Translations under genes and position numbers: made by a program
Shown here: piece by piece, positions 44,885 to 56,559 of the stretch
Numbering within the stretch: the stretch's first letter is position 1
Layout of the letters: every line of letters starts with the position of its first letter
Origin: Rhodoferax lacus
GTDB taxonomy: Bacteria > Pseudomonadota > Gammaproteobacteria > Burkholderiales > Burkholderiaceae_C
DNA length: 64,000 bases
Assembly: GCF_003415675.1 (NCBI RefSeq)
Contig: NZ_QFZK01000001.1
Span: 717,321-781,320, forward strand
Direction of reading: 5' to 3'
The notes under the pieces: generated by a model
Told to the model about the DNA's origin: nothing
Seen by the model: only the letters and a program-made list of their open reading frames with translations
Databases searched by the model: none

Positions 44885-46807
44885 ATGGCCATTCCCCAAA
44901 CCTTCATCCAGGAACTCGTCGCCCGCGCTGACGTGGTGGAGATCGTCGGGCGCTATGTGCCACTGAAGAAGGCTGGCGCCAATTTCATGGGCCTGTGCCC
45001 TTTCCATGGCGAGAAGTCGCCCTCGTTCTCGGTCAGCCCCACCAAGCAGTTCTACCACTGCTTTGGCTGCGGCAAGAACGGCAACGCCATCAGCTTCCTG
45101 ATGGACCATGCCGGCATGACCTTCATCGAGGCGGTGAAAGACCTGGCCCAGCAATACGGCATGCAGGTGCCCGAGGAAGAAGGCACGCCACAAGACCGCC
45201 AGCGCGCCCAGGAGCAGCGCGAGAAGCAGCACACCCTCACCAGCGTGCTCGAGCAGGCCGGCGACGCCTACCGCAAAGCCCTGCGGGAGTCCGAACGCGC
45301 CATTGCCTACTTCAAGGGCCGCGGCCTGTCGGGTGAGGTGGCCAAGCAGTTCGGCCTGGGCTATGCGCCCGAGGGCTGGCGCAGCCTGGCCAGCGTGTTC
45401 CCGCATTACGACGACCCCTTGTTGGTGGAGAGTGGCCTGGTGATCAGCACGGCGGAGGAAGACGGTGCCGATGAAAAACGCTATGACCGCTTCCGCGACC
45501 GTGTCATGTTCCCCATCCGCAACATCAAGGGCGAGTGCATAGGCTTTGGCGGACGCGTGCTGGGCGATGACAAACCCAAATACCTCAATTCTCCCGAGAC
45601 CCCGGTGTTCAGCAAGGGCCGCGAGCTGTATGGCCTGTTTGAGGCCAGAGCCGCCCTGCGCGAGCAGGGCTATGTGCTGGTCACCGAAGGCTATATGGAC
45701 GTGGTGGCGCTGGCGCAACTGGGCTTTCCCAATGCCGTGGCCACACTGGGCACGGCCTGCACCACCGAACACGTGCAAAAGCTGTTTCGCTTCACCGATT
45801 CGGTGGTCTTCAGCTTTGATGGCGATGGCGCCGGACGGCGCGCCGCGCGCAAGGCGCTGGATGGCGCCCTGCCCTTTGCATCGGACGTGCGCAGCATCAA
45901 ATTCCTGTTTCTGCCGGCCGAACACGACCCGGACAGCTTTATCCGCGCCAATGGCCGCGAGGCATTTGCCCGCTACGTGTCCGAGGCCACGCCGCTGAGC
46001 CGCTTTCTGATCGAGTCGGCGCGCGAGGGCCTGGACCTCAACACCGCCGAGGGCCGCGCCCACCTCTCCAGCAACGCCAAGCCACTGTGGACGGTGATGC
46101 CCGAAGGGGCGCTGAAGATGCAACTGCTGGGCGAAATTGCCGACCTGGTGCAGCTCACCGGGCGCGAGCTCTCCGAGCTGTGGAACCCGCAGGCCCCCAG
46201 TGCCAAGCCCGCACGCGAAGGCGGCTGGAAAAAAGGCCAAGGCAAGTTCGGTCAAGACGGCTATGGCAAGGGTGGCTACGCGCAAGGCAAGGGATATGGC
46301 AACAGCTACGCACAGAGCCGCAGCACCAGCCGCCCCGGTGGCCGCTCGCAACCGGCCAGCCGCGCCGACCATGCCACCCGCATTCTCTTGGGCCAGTCGG
46401 CCCTGTGGGACACACTGAGCAATGAAGACCACAGCCTGCTGTGCCATCTGCCCGAGCCGCATGGTCCGCTGCTGGCCTGGCTGGAAGGACAAATGCATGA
46501 GCACGGCGCCATGCCCTGGGAGTCCCTGCGCGAGCAACTGCGCGAGCACCCAGGTGAGGAACTGGTGCTGCGCCTGATGTCCGGACCGGCCATTCCGGTG
46601 CAGCCCATGGACGAGTCCGCCCCGGAACTGCGCGACCTGCTCAACCGCATGCTGGTGGATGACATCAAGGCCCAGGAGACCGAGGCCATCGAGGCCGCCA
46701 AGTCCGACCCATCCGCGTTGCAGCGCTACAAAACCCTGCGCGAACGCAGGGTAGAACTCATGGCCGTGCTGGAAAAAGCACAAACCGAAGGTATAATCCA
46801 AGGTTGA
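44885..46807 (+). CDS. dnaG: DNA primase
   Basis: Makes RNA primers at the replication fork. The 640 residues show the N-terminal zinc finger ([25 protein letters not shown]), the TOPRIM core ([24 protein letters not shown]) and a C-terminal helicase-binding domain. Between core and C-terminus lies a Gly/Lys/Gln-rich low-complexity linker (about 445-490). It precedes rpoD, as in the macromolecular-synthesis operon, but no rpsU is visible upstream. Confidence 0.96.
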   Translation: MAIPQTFIQELVARADVVEIVGRYVPLKKAGANFMGLCPFHGEKSPSFSVSPTKQFYHCFGCGKNGNAISFLMDHAGMTFIEAVKDLAQQYGMQVPEEEGTPQDRQRAQEQREKQHTLTSVLEQAGDAYRKALRESERAIAYFKGRGLSGEVAKQFGLGYAPEGWRSLASVFPHYDDPLLVESGLVISTAEEDGADEKRYDRFRDRVMFPIRNIKGECIGFGGRVLGDDKPKYLNSPETPVFSKGRELYGLFEARAALREQGYVLVTEGYMDVVALAQLGFPNAVATLGTACTTEHVQKLFRFTDSVVFSFDGDGAGRRAARKALDGALPFASDVRSIKFLFLPAEHDPDSFIRANGREAFARYVSEATPLSRFLIESAREGLDLNTAEGRAHLSSNAKPLWTVMPEGALKMQLLGEIADLVQLTGRELSELWNPQAPSAKPAREGGWKKGQGKFGQDGYGKGGYAQGKGYGNSYAQSRSTSRPGGRSQPASRADHATRILLGQSALWDTLSNEDHSLLCHLPEPHGPLLAWLEGQMHEHGAMPWESLREQLREHPGEELVLRLMSGPAIPVQPMDESAPELRDLLNRMLVDDIKAQETEAIEAAKSDPSALQRYKTLRERRVELMAVLEKAQTEGIIQG

Positions 46808-46920
46808 TTCGGCAAGAGCGACAGCAACACCTCCGGTACAGGCCACATGCAGACACCGTTCTCAGCAGGCCACCACACCGCAAGGATTGCATTCCAAATG
46901 TTCGCCCTCACATCTTGCCT

Positions 46921-46935
46921 TGGGAAGACTTCCCA
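46921..46935. promoter_or_regulatory. Palindrome in the rpoD leader
   Basis: TGGGAAGACTTCCCA, a perfect 15-bp palindrome about 87 bp before the rpoD start within the 214-bp dnaG-rpoD spacer. It could form an RNA hairpin (no T-run) or bind a dimeric regulator. Confidence 0.4.
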
Positions 46936-47021
46936 CCCTGCCACCTGAGGCCGTAAAGCGCGACCCGGTTGGCGTTCGATCTGTTCGCCCGATATTTTTT
47001 TTGATGACCCGAGGTTTTCGC

Positions 47022-49319
<2,298 letters not shown>

Positions 49320-49326
49320 TAGGGAA

Positions 49327-49345
49327 CGTGGGCTTTTCGCCCACG
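49327..49345. terminator. Hairpin after rpoD
   Basis: 7-bp stem CGTGGGC/GCCCACG with loop TTTTC, starting 8 bp after the rpoD stop. No T-run follows; it may stabilise the rpoD message or attenuate read-through into the pabB-pabC gene. Confidence 0.45.
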
Positions 49346-49366
49346 GCCTCTGTATCGGGAGTTGAT

Positions 49367-51223
49367 TTGGACACTGTCTTTGTCCTGCTGGACGACTGCC
49401 ACGCCACCGCGGCAGCACCCACCAGCAGGCTGTACAGCGCATTCGTGCGCGAGCACCGCTGCACCAACCCGCTGAATCTGGACGCCGTCTGGCAGGCCGT
49501 TGCCGCCGACCAGGCGCGTGGCCTGCATGCCGCCGTCTTTGCCGACTACGAATGGGGCGCCAAGCTGCTGCAGGCCGGGCACAGGCATCTGCCAAAGAGT
49601 GATGGCAGCAGCCTTCGGGTGCTGATGTTCCAGACCCTGCAACACCTGTCCACTGAGGCTGTTGCCGAATGGCTGGCGGCAAGAGATGGGAGTGATGCGC
49701 CAACCCCTGCGGGTATCTGCGACCTGCAGCCCAACGTGGACGCCGCACGCTTCAACGCCGACATCGCGCGCATACGCAGCCTGATCAGCCAGGGCGAGAC
49801 CTACCAGGTCAACTACACCTTCAACAAGCACGGCTCGCACTACGGCACGCCCGTGGGCCTGTACCGCCGCCTGCGCGCCATGCAGCCGGTGGCCTTTGGC
49901 GTGCTGGCCGCCTTGCCACAAGACCACTGGGTGCTGTCAAGCTCGCCCGAGCTGTTTGTGCGCAACGAGAAAGGCCACCTCACCACCCGGCCCATGAAGG
50001 GCACGGCCTCGCGCCTGGCCGACAGCGCACAGGACGCAGCGCGGGCCCACTGGCTGGCACATGACGCCAAGAACCGTTCCGAGAACGTGATGATCGTGGA
50101 CCTGCTACGCAATGACCTGGGCCGCATCTCCGAGATCGGTTCGGTGCACGTACCCAAGCTGTTTGCGGTGGAAACCTACCGCACCGTGCACCAGATGACC
50201 TCCACCGTAGAGTCCACCCTCTTACCCGGCCTGGACTTCCCTGCGGTGCTGCGCGCCCTTTTCCCTTGCGGGTCCATCACAGGCGCTCCCAAGGTGCACA
50301 CCATGGACTTGATTGCCCAGCTGGAGTCCGAGCCGCGCGGCCTGTACTGCGGCGCCATCGGCTGGGTAGATGCACCGCAAGCCGGAGAAGCCGTGGGTGG
50401 CTTCTGCCTGTCGGTGGCCATACGCACGCTCCTGCTGGGGCCAGAGGCCCAGGGACTTCGCCCAGCCACCCTGGGTGTGGGCGGCGGCATTGTGCTGGAC
50501 TCTGAAGCCCAGGACGAGTTTGCCGAAACCCAAGCCAAGGCCCGCTTTCTCACCCGCATGGACCCGGGCTTTACGCTGTTCGAAACCCTGCGCGTCAGCC
50601 GCGGGCAGGTACGCCATCTGGTGCAGCACCTGCAGCGCCTGCAGACCAGCGCGCGGACTTTGGGCTTTCAGATGGACGAGGCCACCGTGCGGGCGGCCCT
50701 GGCGCAGCAAGTGCAGGCGCTGGATGCGTCACAGACCTGGCGCCTGCGGCTGGACCTGCAGCACGACGGCGGCCTGCGCTGGCAGCATGCTGCAGTGGCT
50801 CCCTTGCCTGCGGGAGCGGCCCGGCTGGTACTGAGCAATAACGCAGTGCCGCCGCAGGAAGCCCCATTGCTGAACCACAAAACCTCCTTGCGCACGGCCT
50901 ACGACGCAGCCATCCAGAAGGCCATGGCCCACGGTGCGTTTGATGCGCTGTTTTTGAACGCGCAGGGCGAAGTCACCGAAGGTGCGCGCAGCACCCTGTT
51001 CGCCAAGCTGAACGGGCACTGGTACACGCCCCCTTTGGCCAGCGGCGTGCTCTCAGGTGTGCTGCGTGGGCGCTTGCTCGCGCGCTGCCCGGGCATTGTG
51101 GAAAAGCGCCTCAGCCTGCAAGACGTGCAAAACGCCCAGGAACTGCGCATCGGCAGTGCGCTGCGCGGACTTCAGCGCGCCGCGTGGCTCCGGGACGCAC
51201 AGGGCAAGGTGGTTCTGGTCTGA
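49367..51223 (+). CDS. pabBC: Fused aminodeoxychorismate synthase I and aminodeoxychorismate lyase (PabB-PabC)
   Basis: Both steps from chorismate plus ammonia to p-aminobenzoate for folate. The N-terminal ~390 residues are the chorismate-binding domain (SRLYSAFVREHR start; KNRSENVMIVDLLRNDLGRI; GSITGAPKVHTMDLI). The C-terminal ~220 are a PLP-dependent class IV lyase, with the PLP lysine in LNHKTSLRTAYD and EVTEGARSTLFAKL. The likely start is a TTG at 49367 with GGGAG just before it, giving MDTVFVLLDDCH; a GTG at 49328 would lie in the post-rpoD hairpin. The glutaminase PabA is not encoded here. Confidence 0.92.
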   Translation: MDTVFVLLDDCHATAAAPTSRLYSAFVREHRCTNPLNLDAVWQAVAADQARGLHAAVFADYEWGAKLLQAGHRHLPKSDGSSLRVLMFQTLQHLSTEAVAEWLAARDGSDAPTPAGICDLQPNVDAARFNADIARIRSLISQGETYQVNYTFNKHGSHYGTPVGLYRRLRAMQPVAFGVLAALPQDHWVLSSSPELFVRNEKGHLTTRPMKGTASRLADSAQDAARAHWLAHDAKNRSENVMIVDLLRNDLGRISEIGSVHVPKLFAVETYRTVHQMTSTVESTLLPGLDFPAVLRALFPCGSITGAPKVHTMDLIAQLESEPRGLYCGAIGWVDAPQAGEAVGGFCLSVAIRTLLLGPEAQGLRPATLGVGGGIVLDSEAQDEFAETQAKARFLTRMDPGFTLFETLRVSRGQVRHLVQHLQRLQTSARTLGFQMDEATVRAALAQQVQALDASQTWRLRLDLQHDGGLRWQHAAVAPLPAGAARLVLSNNAVPPQEAPLLNHKTSLRTAYDAAIQKAMAHGAFDALFLNAQGEVTEGARSTLFAKLNGHWYTPPLASGVLSGVLRGRLLARCPGIVEKRLSLQDVQNAQELRIGSALRGLQRAAWLRDAQGKVVLV

Positions 51224-51263
51224 CGGCCACGTGCCGTTTGCAGCAAGGCCCCGGAAGGAAGTA

Positions 51264-51551
51264 TCAGCGGGTTGCGCGTGCCGTGCGTTCGCGCACCAGG
51301 GCGAATGAAAACTGCATCACTTCATCCAGCGCCTGCTGCATGGCCTGGCGCTCAGGTTCCGTGAGGTAGAACATCATGTCCACATCGTGGCGCACGTAGC
51401 GTGCGGGCAAGCGGTTCAGTGAGAGACAGGCCACGTCAGCCAGCATGTCGGCTGTGTAGTCCTCGTATTCAGGGGCATGGGCGCGGCGAGCCACCTCTTC
51501 AAATACCAGACGTTCATAGTAGTTGTGAACCTGGTCAAAGTTGTATTCCAT
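51264..51551 (-). CDS. ComFB-family protein
   Basis: A 95-residue protein of the late-competence ComFB family (MEYNFDQVHNYYERLVFEEV; ADVACLSLNRLPARYVRHDVDMMFYL). Members have lately been reported as cyclic-dinucleotide receptors; I recall this from the literature and the sequence does not prove it. The ATG at 51551 has GGAG 7 bases upstream; the longer frame to 51620 is rejected. It stands alone, convergent with pabBC and divergent from an HxlR-like gene. Confidence 0.85.
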   Translation of the reverse strand: MEYNFDQVHNYYERLVFEEVARRAHAPEYEDYTADMLADVACLSLNRLPARYVRHDVDMMFYLTEPERQAMQQALDEVMQFSFALVRERTARATR

Positions 51552-51731
51552 GTATTTTCTCCATAGCCGGTTGCGCTCATGATATGCGGCAACCTTAGCA
51601 CCGAGCCCAGCGGCTGACAAGGGTGACAGGCCTGCCTTTTTACATCCTTGGCCCGGCTAGCTATGATTCTTGTAGCAGGCCCCGAATTCCGCTAAGCTGG
51701 TGCAAACAGTGCAAGAACAAAGGTTGAATGA

Positions 51732-52043
51732 ATGAGTGCAAAGGATTCGGCTGCCATGGGCCAATTGCTCAGCCTTTTGGAGTCACGCTATGCCATGCGG
51801 GTACTCTGGGCACTGCGCGATGGCCATGCACAGACCTTTCGCCTTTTGCAGGACAGCGTGGGCGGCATCACGCCCAACACCCTGAACACGCGCATCAAGG
51901 AATTGCGCGAAGCCGGCCTGGTCCACCACGAAGGCGTCGGCTATGTCCTGACACCTGCGGGCGCAGACCTTGCCAAACGCCTGGGTGAACTGCCCGCCTT
52001 TGCCAGCAAATGGGCTGCAGGCGTTTCCCGGCCGGTCAAATAG
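51732..52043 (+). CDS. HxlR/winged-helix transcriptional regulator
   Basis: A 103-residue one-domain regulator. The winged helix is visible as FRLLQDSVGGITPNTLNTRIKELREAGLVHHEGVGYVLTPAG, as in HxlR proteins, but the classic N-terminal Cys sensor is missing, so the signal is unknown. It has no operon partner: ComFB is divergent and an FKBP gene follows after 109 bp. Confidence 0.85.
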   Translation: MSAKDSAAMGQLLSLLESRYAMRVLWALRDGHAQTFRLLQDSVGGITPNTLNTRIKELREAGLVHHEGVGYVLTPAGADLAKRLGELPAFASKWAAGVSRPVK

Positions 52044-52152
52044 CCTGCAGGGCACGAAGCCCCGGCAGAGGCTTGCGGCATAATTTAGGGCTTTTCCGCT
52101 CGCGCCGCAGTCAGGCGCCGCAGCAGCGGCCAGATAAACCAAAGGATCATTC

Positions 52153-52506
52153 ATGCAAACCACAGCAAGCGGACTTCAGTATTTGGACACCACCGTGGGC
52201 GAGGGCGCCGAGGCCGTTGCCGGCCAGCAGGTCAAGGTGCACTACACCGGCTGGCTCTACAACGACGATACCCAGGGCAGCAAGTTCGACTCCAGCAAAG
52301 ACCGCGGTGACCCCTTTGTGTTCGGCCTGGGTGCCGGCATGGTCATCAAGGGCTGGGACGAAGGTGTGGCCGGCATGAAGGTGGGCGGCGCGCGCACCCT
52401 GATCATCCCCGCAGCACTGGGCTATGGCGCACGTGGCGCCGGTGGCGTGATTCCGCCCAATGCCACCCTCAAGTTCGACGTGGAACTGCTGGGCGTAGCC
52501 GGCTAA
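52153..52506 (+). CDS. FKBP-type peptidyl-prolyl cis-trans isomerase
   Basis: A 117-residue single-domain cytoplasmic foldase. It keeps the active-site aromatic and hydrophobic residues ([68 protein letters not shown]). There is no signal peptide or extra domain. It sits directly upstream of the grpE heat-shock promoter; AAAGGAT precedes the ATG. Confidence 0.93.
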   Translation: MQTTASGLQYLDTTVGEGAEAVAGQQVKVHYTGWLYNDDTQGSKFDSSKDRGDPFVFGLGAGMVIKGWDEGVAGMKVGGARTLIIPAALGYGARGAGGVIPPNATLKFDVELLGVAG

Positions 52507-52550
52507 ACAGCGGCCCGTGCCACCTGTGCTGCTGCCGGCAGCGCAGGGCT

Positions 52551-52578
52551 CTTGAAAGCGCTTTGATTGCCCCCACCT
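52551..52578 (+). promoter_or_regulatory. Sigma-32 heat-shock promoter of grpE
   Basis: A -35 CTTGAAA (52551-52557), a 13-bp spacer and a -10 CCCCACCT (52571-52578), close to the sigma-32 consensus CTTGAAA-N11-16-CCCCATNT. The ATG of grpE follows 37 bp later. Confidence 0.8.
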
Positions 52579-52615
52579 GCGGGGCAACGTTTTATCTGCA
52601 GGACGATTTACAAGC

Positions 52616-53173
52616 ATGTCTGAACAAGCCTCCAACCCCACCCCTCCCCAGTCCAACCAGCCCAGCCCCGAAGAACTGGTTGCGGCCCTGAACGCCAATG
52701 AGGCCGATGCCATGGCCACCCTGCAGGCCGAACTGGCCACCTTGCAGGCCAAGAGCTCGGAGCTGGCCGACCAGTACCTGCGCGCCAAGGCCGATGCCGA
52801 AAACGCCCGCCGCCGCGCCGAAGAAGAAATCAGCAAGGCCCGCAAGTTTGCCGTGGAAGGCTTTGCTGAAAGCCTGCTGCCCGTGGCCGACAGCCTGGAA
52901 GCCGGCCTGATCATCAAGGACGCCACCGCTGAGCAAATCCGCGAAGGTGCCCAAGCCACGCTGCGCCAACTCATTGCCGCACTGGAGCGCAACAAGGTGA
53001 TCGCCATCAACCCGGCCCCCGGCGCCAAGTTTGACCCGCACCAACACCAGGCCATCAGCGTGGTGCCCTCCGAGCACGAAGCCAACACCGTGGTCAGCGT
53101 GCTGCAAAAGGGCTACTCGATCGTGGAGCGCGTGCTGCGCCCGGCCCTGGTGACGGTGTCCGCCCCCAAATAA
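52616..53173 (+). CDS. grpE: GrpE nucleotide exchange factor
   Basis: Releases ADP from DnaK. The 185 residues show a long N-terminal coiled coil (about 20-90, [22 protein letters not shown]) and a C-terminal beta domain ([31 protein letters not shown]). It is first in grpE-dnaK-dnaJ. A sigma-32 promoter lies directly upstream. Confidence 0.96.
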   Translation: MSEQASNPTPPQSNQPSPEELVAALNANEADAMATLQAELATLQAKSSELADQYLRAKADAENARRRAEEEISKARKFAVEGFAESLLPVADSLEAGLIIKDATAEQIREGAQATLRQLIAALERNKVIAINPAPGAKFDPHQHQAISVVPSEHEANTVVSVLQKGYSIVERVLRPALVTVSAPK

Positions 53174-53187
53174 ATACCAGCCAGGCA

Positions 53188-53215
53188 GCGCGCCGCTGGC
53201 GCGCAGGGCTTGAAA
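53188..53215 (+). promoter_or_regulatory. Hairpin and CTTGAAA box before dnaK
   Basis: GCGCGCC/GGCGCGC (53188-53204) forms a 7-bp stem with a 3-base loop, directly followed by AGGGCTTGAAAGC with CTTGAAA at 53209-53215. The matching -10 (TCCACAC area) is weak. This may be a second heat-shock promoter or a processing site. Confidence 0.5.
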
Positions 53216-53276
53216 GCCGAATATCCGTCCACACTTTATGGACATCTGAATTTTTTTGAATAGCTAGGAGTACATC

Positions 53277-55223
53277 ATGGGAAGAATCATTGGCATTGAC
53301 CTCGGCACCACCAACAGCTGCGTGGCCATCATGGAGGGCAACACCCCCAAGGTGATCGAGAACGCCGAAGGCGCGCGCACCACCCCGTCCATCATTGCGT
53401 ACCAGGAAGACGGCGAAGTGCTGGTGGGCGCGTCCGCCAAGCGCCAGTCGGTGACCAACCCCAAGAACACGCTGTACGCCGTCAAGCGCCTGATCGGCCG
53501 CAAGTTCACGGAAAAAGAAGTGCAAAAGGACATCGACCTGATGCCCTACAAGATTGCCGCTGCCGACAACGGTGACGCCTGGGTCGAAGTGCGCGGCAAC
53601 CGCATGGCTCCCCAGCAGGTGTCGGCTGACATCCTGCGCAAGATGAAGAAGACCGCCGAAGACTACCTCGGCGAAGAAGTCACCGACGCCGTCATCACCG
53701 TGCCGGCCTACTTCAACGACGCACAGCGCCAAGCCACCAAGGACGCTGGCCGCATTGCCGGTCTGGACGTCAAGCGCATCATCAACGAACCCACGGCTGC
53801 GGCCCTGGCCTTCGGCCTGGACAAAAACGAAAAGGGCGACCGCAAGATTGCTGTGTATGACTTGGGCGGCGGCACCTTTGACGTGTCCATTATTGAGATC
53901 GCCGATGTCGATGGCGAAAAGCAATTCGAAGTGCTGTCCACCAACGGCGACACCTTCCTGGGTGGTGAAGACTTTGACCAGCGCATCATCGACTTCATCA
54001 TTGCCGAGTTCAAGAAGGACCAGGGCGTTGATTTGGCCAAGGACGTGCTGGCCCTGCAGCGCCTGAAGGAAGCCGCCGAAAAGGCCAAGATCGAGCTCTC
54101 CAGCAGCAGCCAGACCGACATCAACCTGCCCTACATCACGGCTGACGCCTCCGGCCCCAAGCACCTGAGCATCAAGCTCACCCGCGCCAAGCTGGAAAGC
54201 CTGGTTGAAGAGCTGATCGAGCGCACCATTGCGCCTTGCCGCACCGCCATCAAGGACGCTGGCGTGAACGTGGCCGACATCCATGACGTGATCCTGGTCG
54301 GCGGTATGACCCGCATGCCCAAGGTGCAAGAGAAGGTCAAGGAGCTGTTCGGCCGTGAACCCCGCAAGGACGTGAATCCCGATGAAGCCGTGGCCGTGGG
54401 CGCTGCCATCCAGGGCCAGGTCTTGAGCGGTGACCGCAAGGACGTGCTGCTGTTGGACGTGACACCTTTGTCCCTGGGTATCGAAACCCTGGGCGGTGTC
54501 ATGACCAAGATGATCACCAAGAACACCACCATCCCGACCAAGTTTGCCCAGACCTTCTCCACTGCCGACGACAACCAGCCGGCCGTGACCATCAAGGTGT
54601 TCCAGGGTGAGCGCGAGATTGCAGCGGTGAACAAGCTGCTCGGCGAGTTCAACCTCGAAGGCATCCCGCCGGCCGCGCGCGGCACGCCGCAGATCGAAGT
54701 GTCGTTTGACATTGACGCCAACGGCATCCTGCACGTGGGCGCCAAGGACAAGGGCACCGGCAAGGAAAACAAGATCACCATCAAGGCCAACTCCGGCCTG
54801 TCGGAAGAAGAAATCCAGAAGATGGTCAAGGACGCCGAGATCAACGCCGCCGACGACAAGAAAAAGCTGGAACTGGTGCAGGCCAAGAACGAGGCCGAAG
54901 CCAATGCCCACAGCGTCAAGAAGAGCCTGACCGAGTACGGCGACAAACTGGACGCCGGTGAGAAGGAAAAGATCGAAGCCGCCATCAAGGAAGTCGAAGA
55001 CGCCCTGAAGTCGGAAGACAAGGACGCCATCAAAGCCAAGAGCGAAGCGCTGATGACCGTGAGCCAGAAGCTGGGCGAGAAGATGTACGCCGACATGCAG
55101 GCCAAGCAGGCTGCTGAAGCCGGTGGTGCTGAAGCTGCGCCCGAGCAGGCAGGCCAGGCATCAGCCAAGCCCGCAGACGACAACGTTGTGGACGCTGAAG
55201 TCAAGGAAGTCAAGAAGGGCTAA
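53277..55223 (+). CDS. dnaK: DnaK (Hsp70) chaperone
   Basis: ATP-dependent folding chaperone of 648 residues. The ATPase domain starts [21 protein letters not shown] and has the [11 protein letters not shown] and VGGMTRMP motifs. The substrate-binding domain follows from about 390, and the tail is Ala/Gly-rich and acidic. AGGAG lies 6 bases before the ATG. A strong intrinsic terminator after it separates it from dnaJ. Confidence 0.98.
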   Translation: MGRIIGIDLGTTNSCVAIMEGNTPKVIENAEGARTTPSIIAYQEDGEVLVGASAKRQSVTNPKNTLYAVKRLIGRKFTEKEVQKDIDLMPYKIAAADNGDAWVEVRGNRMAPQQVSADILRKMKKTAEDYLGEEVTDAVITVPAYFNDAQRQATKDAGRIAGLDVKRIINEPTAAALAFGLDKNEKGDRKIAVYDLGGGTFDVSIIEIADVDGEKQFEVLSTNGDTFLGGEDFDQRIIDFIIAEFKKDQGVDLAKDVLALQRLKEAAEKAKIELSSSSQTDINLPYITADASGPKHLSIKLTRAKLESLVEELIERTIAPCRTAIKDAGVNVADIHDVILVGGMTRMPKVQEKVKELFGREPRKDVNPDEAVAVGAAIQGQVLSGDRKDVLLLDVTPLSLGIETLGGVMTKMITKNTTIPTKFAQTFSTADDNQPAVTIKVFQGEREIAAVNKLLGEFNLEGIPPAARGTPQIEVSFDIDANGILHVGAKDKGTGKENKITIKANSGLSEEEIQKMVKDAEINAADDKKKLELVQAKNEAEANAHSVKKSLTEYGDKLDAGEKEKIEAAIKEVEDALKSEDKDAIKAKSEALMTVSQKLGEKMYADMQAKQAAEAGGAEAAPEQAGQASAKPADDNVVDAEVKEVKKG

Positions 55224-55253
55224 ACCCCTTTGGCGTGTATTCGCCACATGCGC

Positions 55254-55300
55254 GCCGCGTTGGCCACCTTGGGTGACCCAACGCGGCTTTTGTGTTGTAT
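55254..55300 (+). terminator. Intrinsic terminator between dnaK and dnaJ
   Basis: 10-bp stem GCCGCGTTGG/CCAACGCGGC with an inner CACC/GGTG pairing, followed by TTTT and further T-rich sequence. dnaJ begins 30 bp later, so it depends on read-through or its own promoter. Confidence 0.85.
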
Positions 55301-55329
55301 TTTTTGTCGCGGATTGACCCCGATTTAAC

Positions 55330-56472
55330 ATGGCCAAAAGAGACTATTACGAAACGCTGGGCGTGCCCAAGAACGCCAGCGAAGAGGACATCAAGAAGGC
55401 CTATCGCAAGCTGGCGATGAAGCACCACCCGGACCGCAACCAGGGTGATACGACCAAAGCCGCCGAAGAGAAATTCAAGGAAGCCAAAGAAGCCTACGAG
55501 ATGCTGTCGGACGCGCAAAAGCGCGCCGCCTACGACCAGTATGGCCATGCGGGCGTGGACCCCAACCGCGGTGGCGGCGGCGGTGGTGAGGGCTACGGCG
55601 GCTTTGCCGAAGCCTTTGGCGATATCTTTGGCGACATGTTCGGCCAGCAGCGCGGTGGCCGTCCTGGCGCCGGCGGTGGCCGCCAGGTGTTCCGTGGCAG
55701 CGACCTCAGCTACGCCATGGAAATCACCCTGGAAGAAGCTGCCCATGGCAAGGACGCGCAAATCCGCATCCCCAGCTGGGACAGCTGCGACACCTGCAAG
55801 GGCAGCGGCGCCAAGCCTGGCACCCAGGTCAAGACCTGCAGCACCTGCAGCGGCGCAGGCACGGTGCAGATGCGCCAGGGCTTCTTCAGCGTGCAGCAAA
55901 CCTGCCCCACTTGCCGCGGCAATGGCAAGGTCATCCCCGAACCGTGTGCAGCCTGCCACGGCCAGGGCAAGATCAAGCGCCAGAAGACGCTGGAAGTCAA
56001 AATCCCTGCCGGTATTGACGGCGGCATGCGCATCCGCAGCGCAGGTAACGGCGAGCCCGGCACCAATGGCGGCCCGGCCGGTGACCTGTACATCGAGATC
56101 CGCCTGAAGAAGCACGACATCTTCGAGCGCGATGGCGATGACATCCACTGCTCGGTGCCCATCAGCATGGTGACAGCCGCACTCGGTGGCGAGATCGACG
56201 TGCCCACGCTGGCCGGCAAGGCAGCCATCGACATTCCCGAGGGCACGCAGACCGGCAAGCAGTTCCGCCTGCGCGGCAAGGGAATCAAGGGCGTGCGTGC
56301 CAGCTACCCTGGCGACCTGTACTGCCACATCGCGGTAGAGACGCCGGTCAAGCTGAGCGAGCACCAGCGCAAGCTGCTGCGCGAGCTTGATGAATCCTTC
56401 AAGAAGGGTGGCAGCAAGCATTCGCCCTCAGGCGATAGTTGGTCGGACCGTTTGAAGAGTTTCTTCAGCTAA
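55330..56472 (+). CDS. dnaJ: DnaJ (Hsp40) co-chaperone
   Basis: Delivers substrates to DnaK. The 380 residues show a J domain with HPD (KHHPDRNQG), a Gly-rich linker, four CxxCxGxG zinc repeats ([32 protein letters not shown]) and the C-terminal peptide-binding domain. No strong ribosome site precedes the ATG. Confidence 0.97.
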   Translation: MAKRDYYETLGVPKNASEEDIKKAYRKLAMKHHPDRNQGDTTKAAEEKFKEAKEAYEMLSDAQKRAAYDQYGHAGVDPNRGGGGGGEGYGGFAEAFGDIFGDMFGQQRGGRPGAGGGRQVFRGSDLSYAMEITLEEAAHGKDAQIRIPSWDSCDTCKGSGAKPGTQVKTCSTCSGAGTVQMRQGFFSVQQTCPTCRGNGKVIPEPCAACHGQGKIKRQKTLEVKIPAGIDGGMRIRSAGNGEPGTNGGPAGDLYIEIRLKKHDIFERDGDDIHCSVPISMVTAALGGEIDVPTLAGKAAIDIPEGTQTGKQFRLRGKGIKGVRASYPGDLYCHIAVETPVKLSEHQRKLLRELDESFKKGGSKHSPSGDSWSDRLKSFFS

Positions 56473-56506
56473 TCCAGCCAGGATTGCGCCAGTCGCTATC
56501 CAAGCC

Positions 56507-56547
56507 ATGCCGCCAGGTCTATAAAAGGGCCTGGCGGCATTTTTCTT
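56507..56547 (+). terminator. Intrinsic terminator after dnaJ
   Basis: A perfect 11-bp stem ATGCCGCCAGG/CCTGGCGGCAT with a 12-base loop and then TTTTTCTTT. Confidence 0.93.
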
Positions 56548-56559
56548 TGGAGGTGCACC

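Noticed and set aside
44243..46846. 867-codon open frame antisense to ggt and dnaG
   Set aside because: Covers two well-recognised sense genes and has no recognisable motif.
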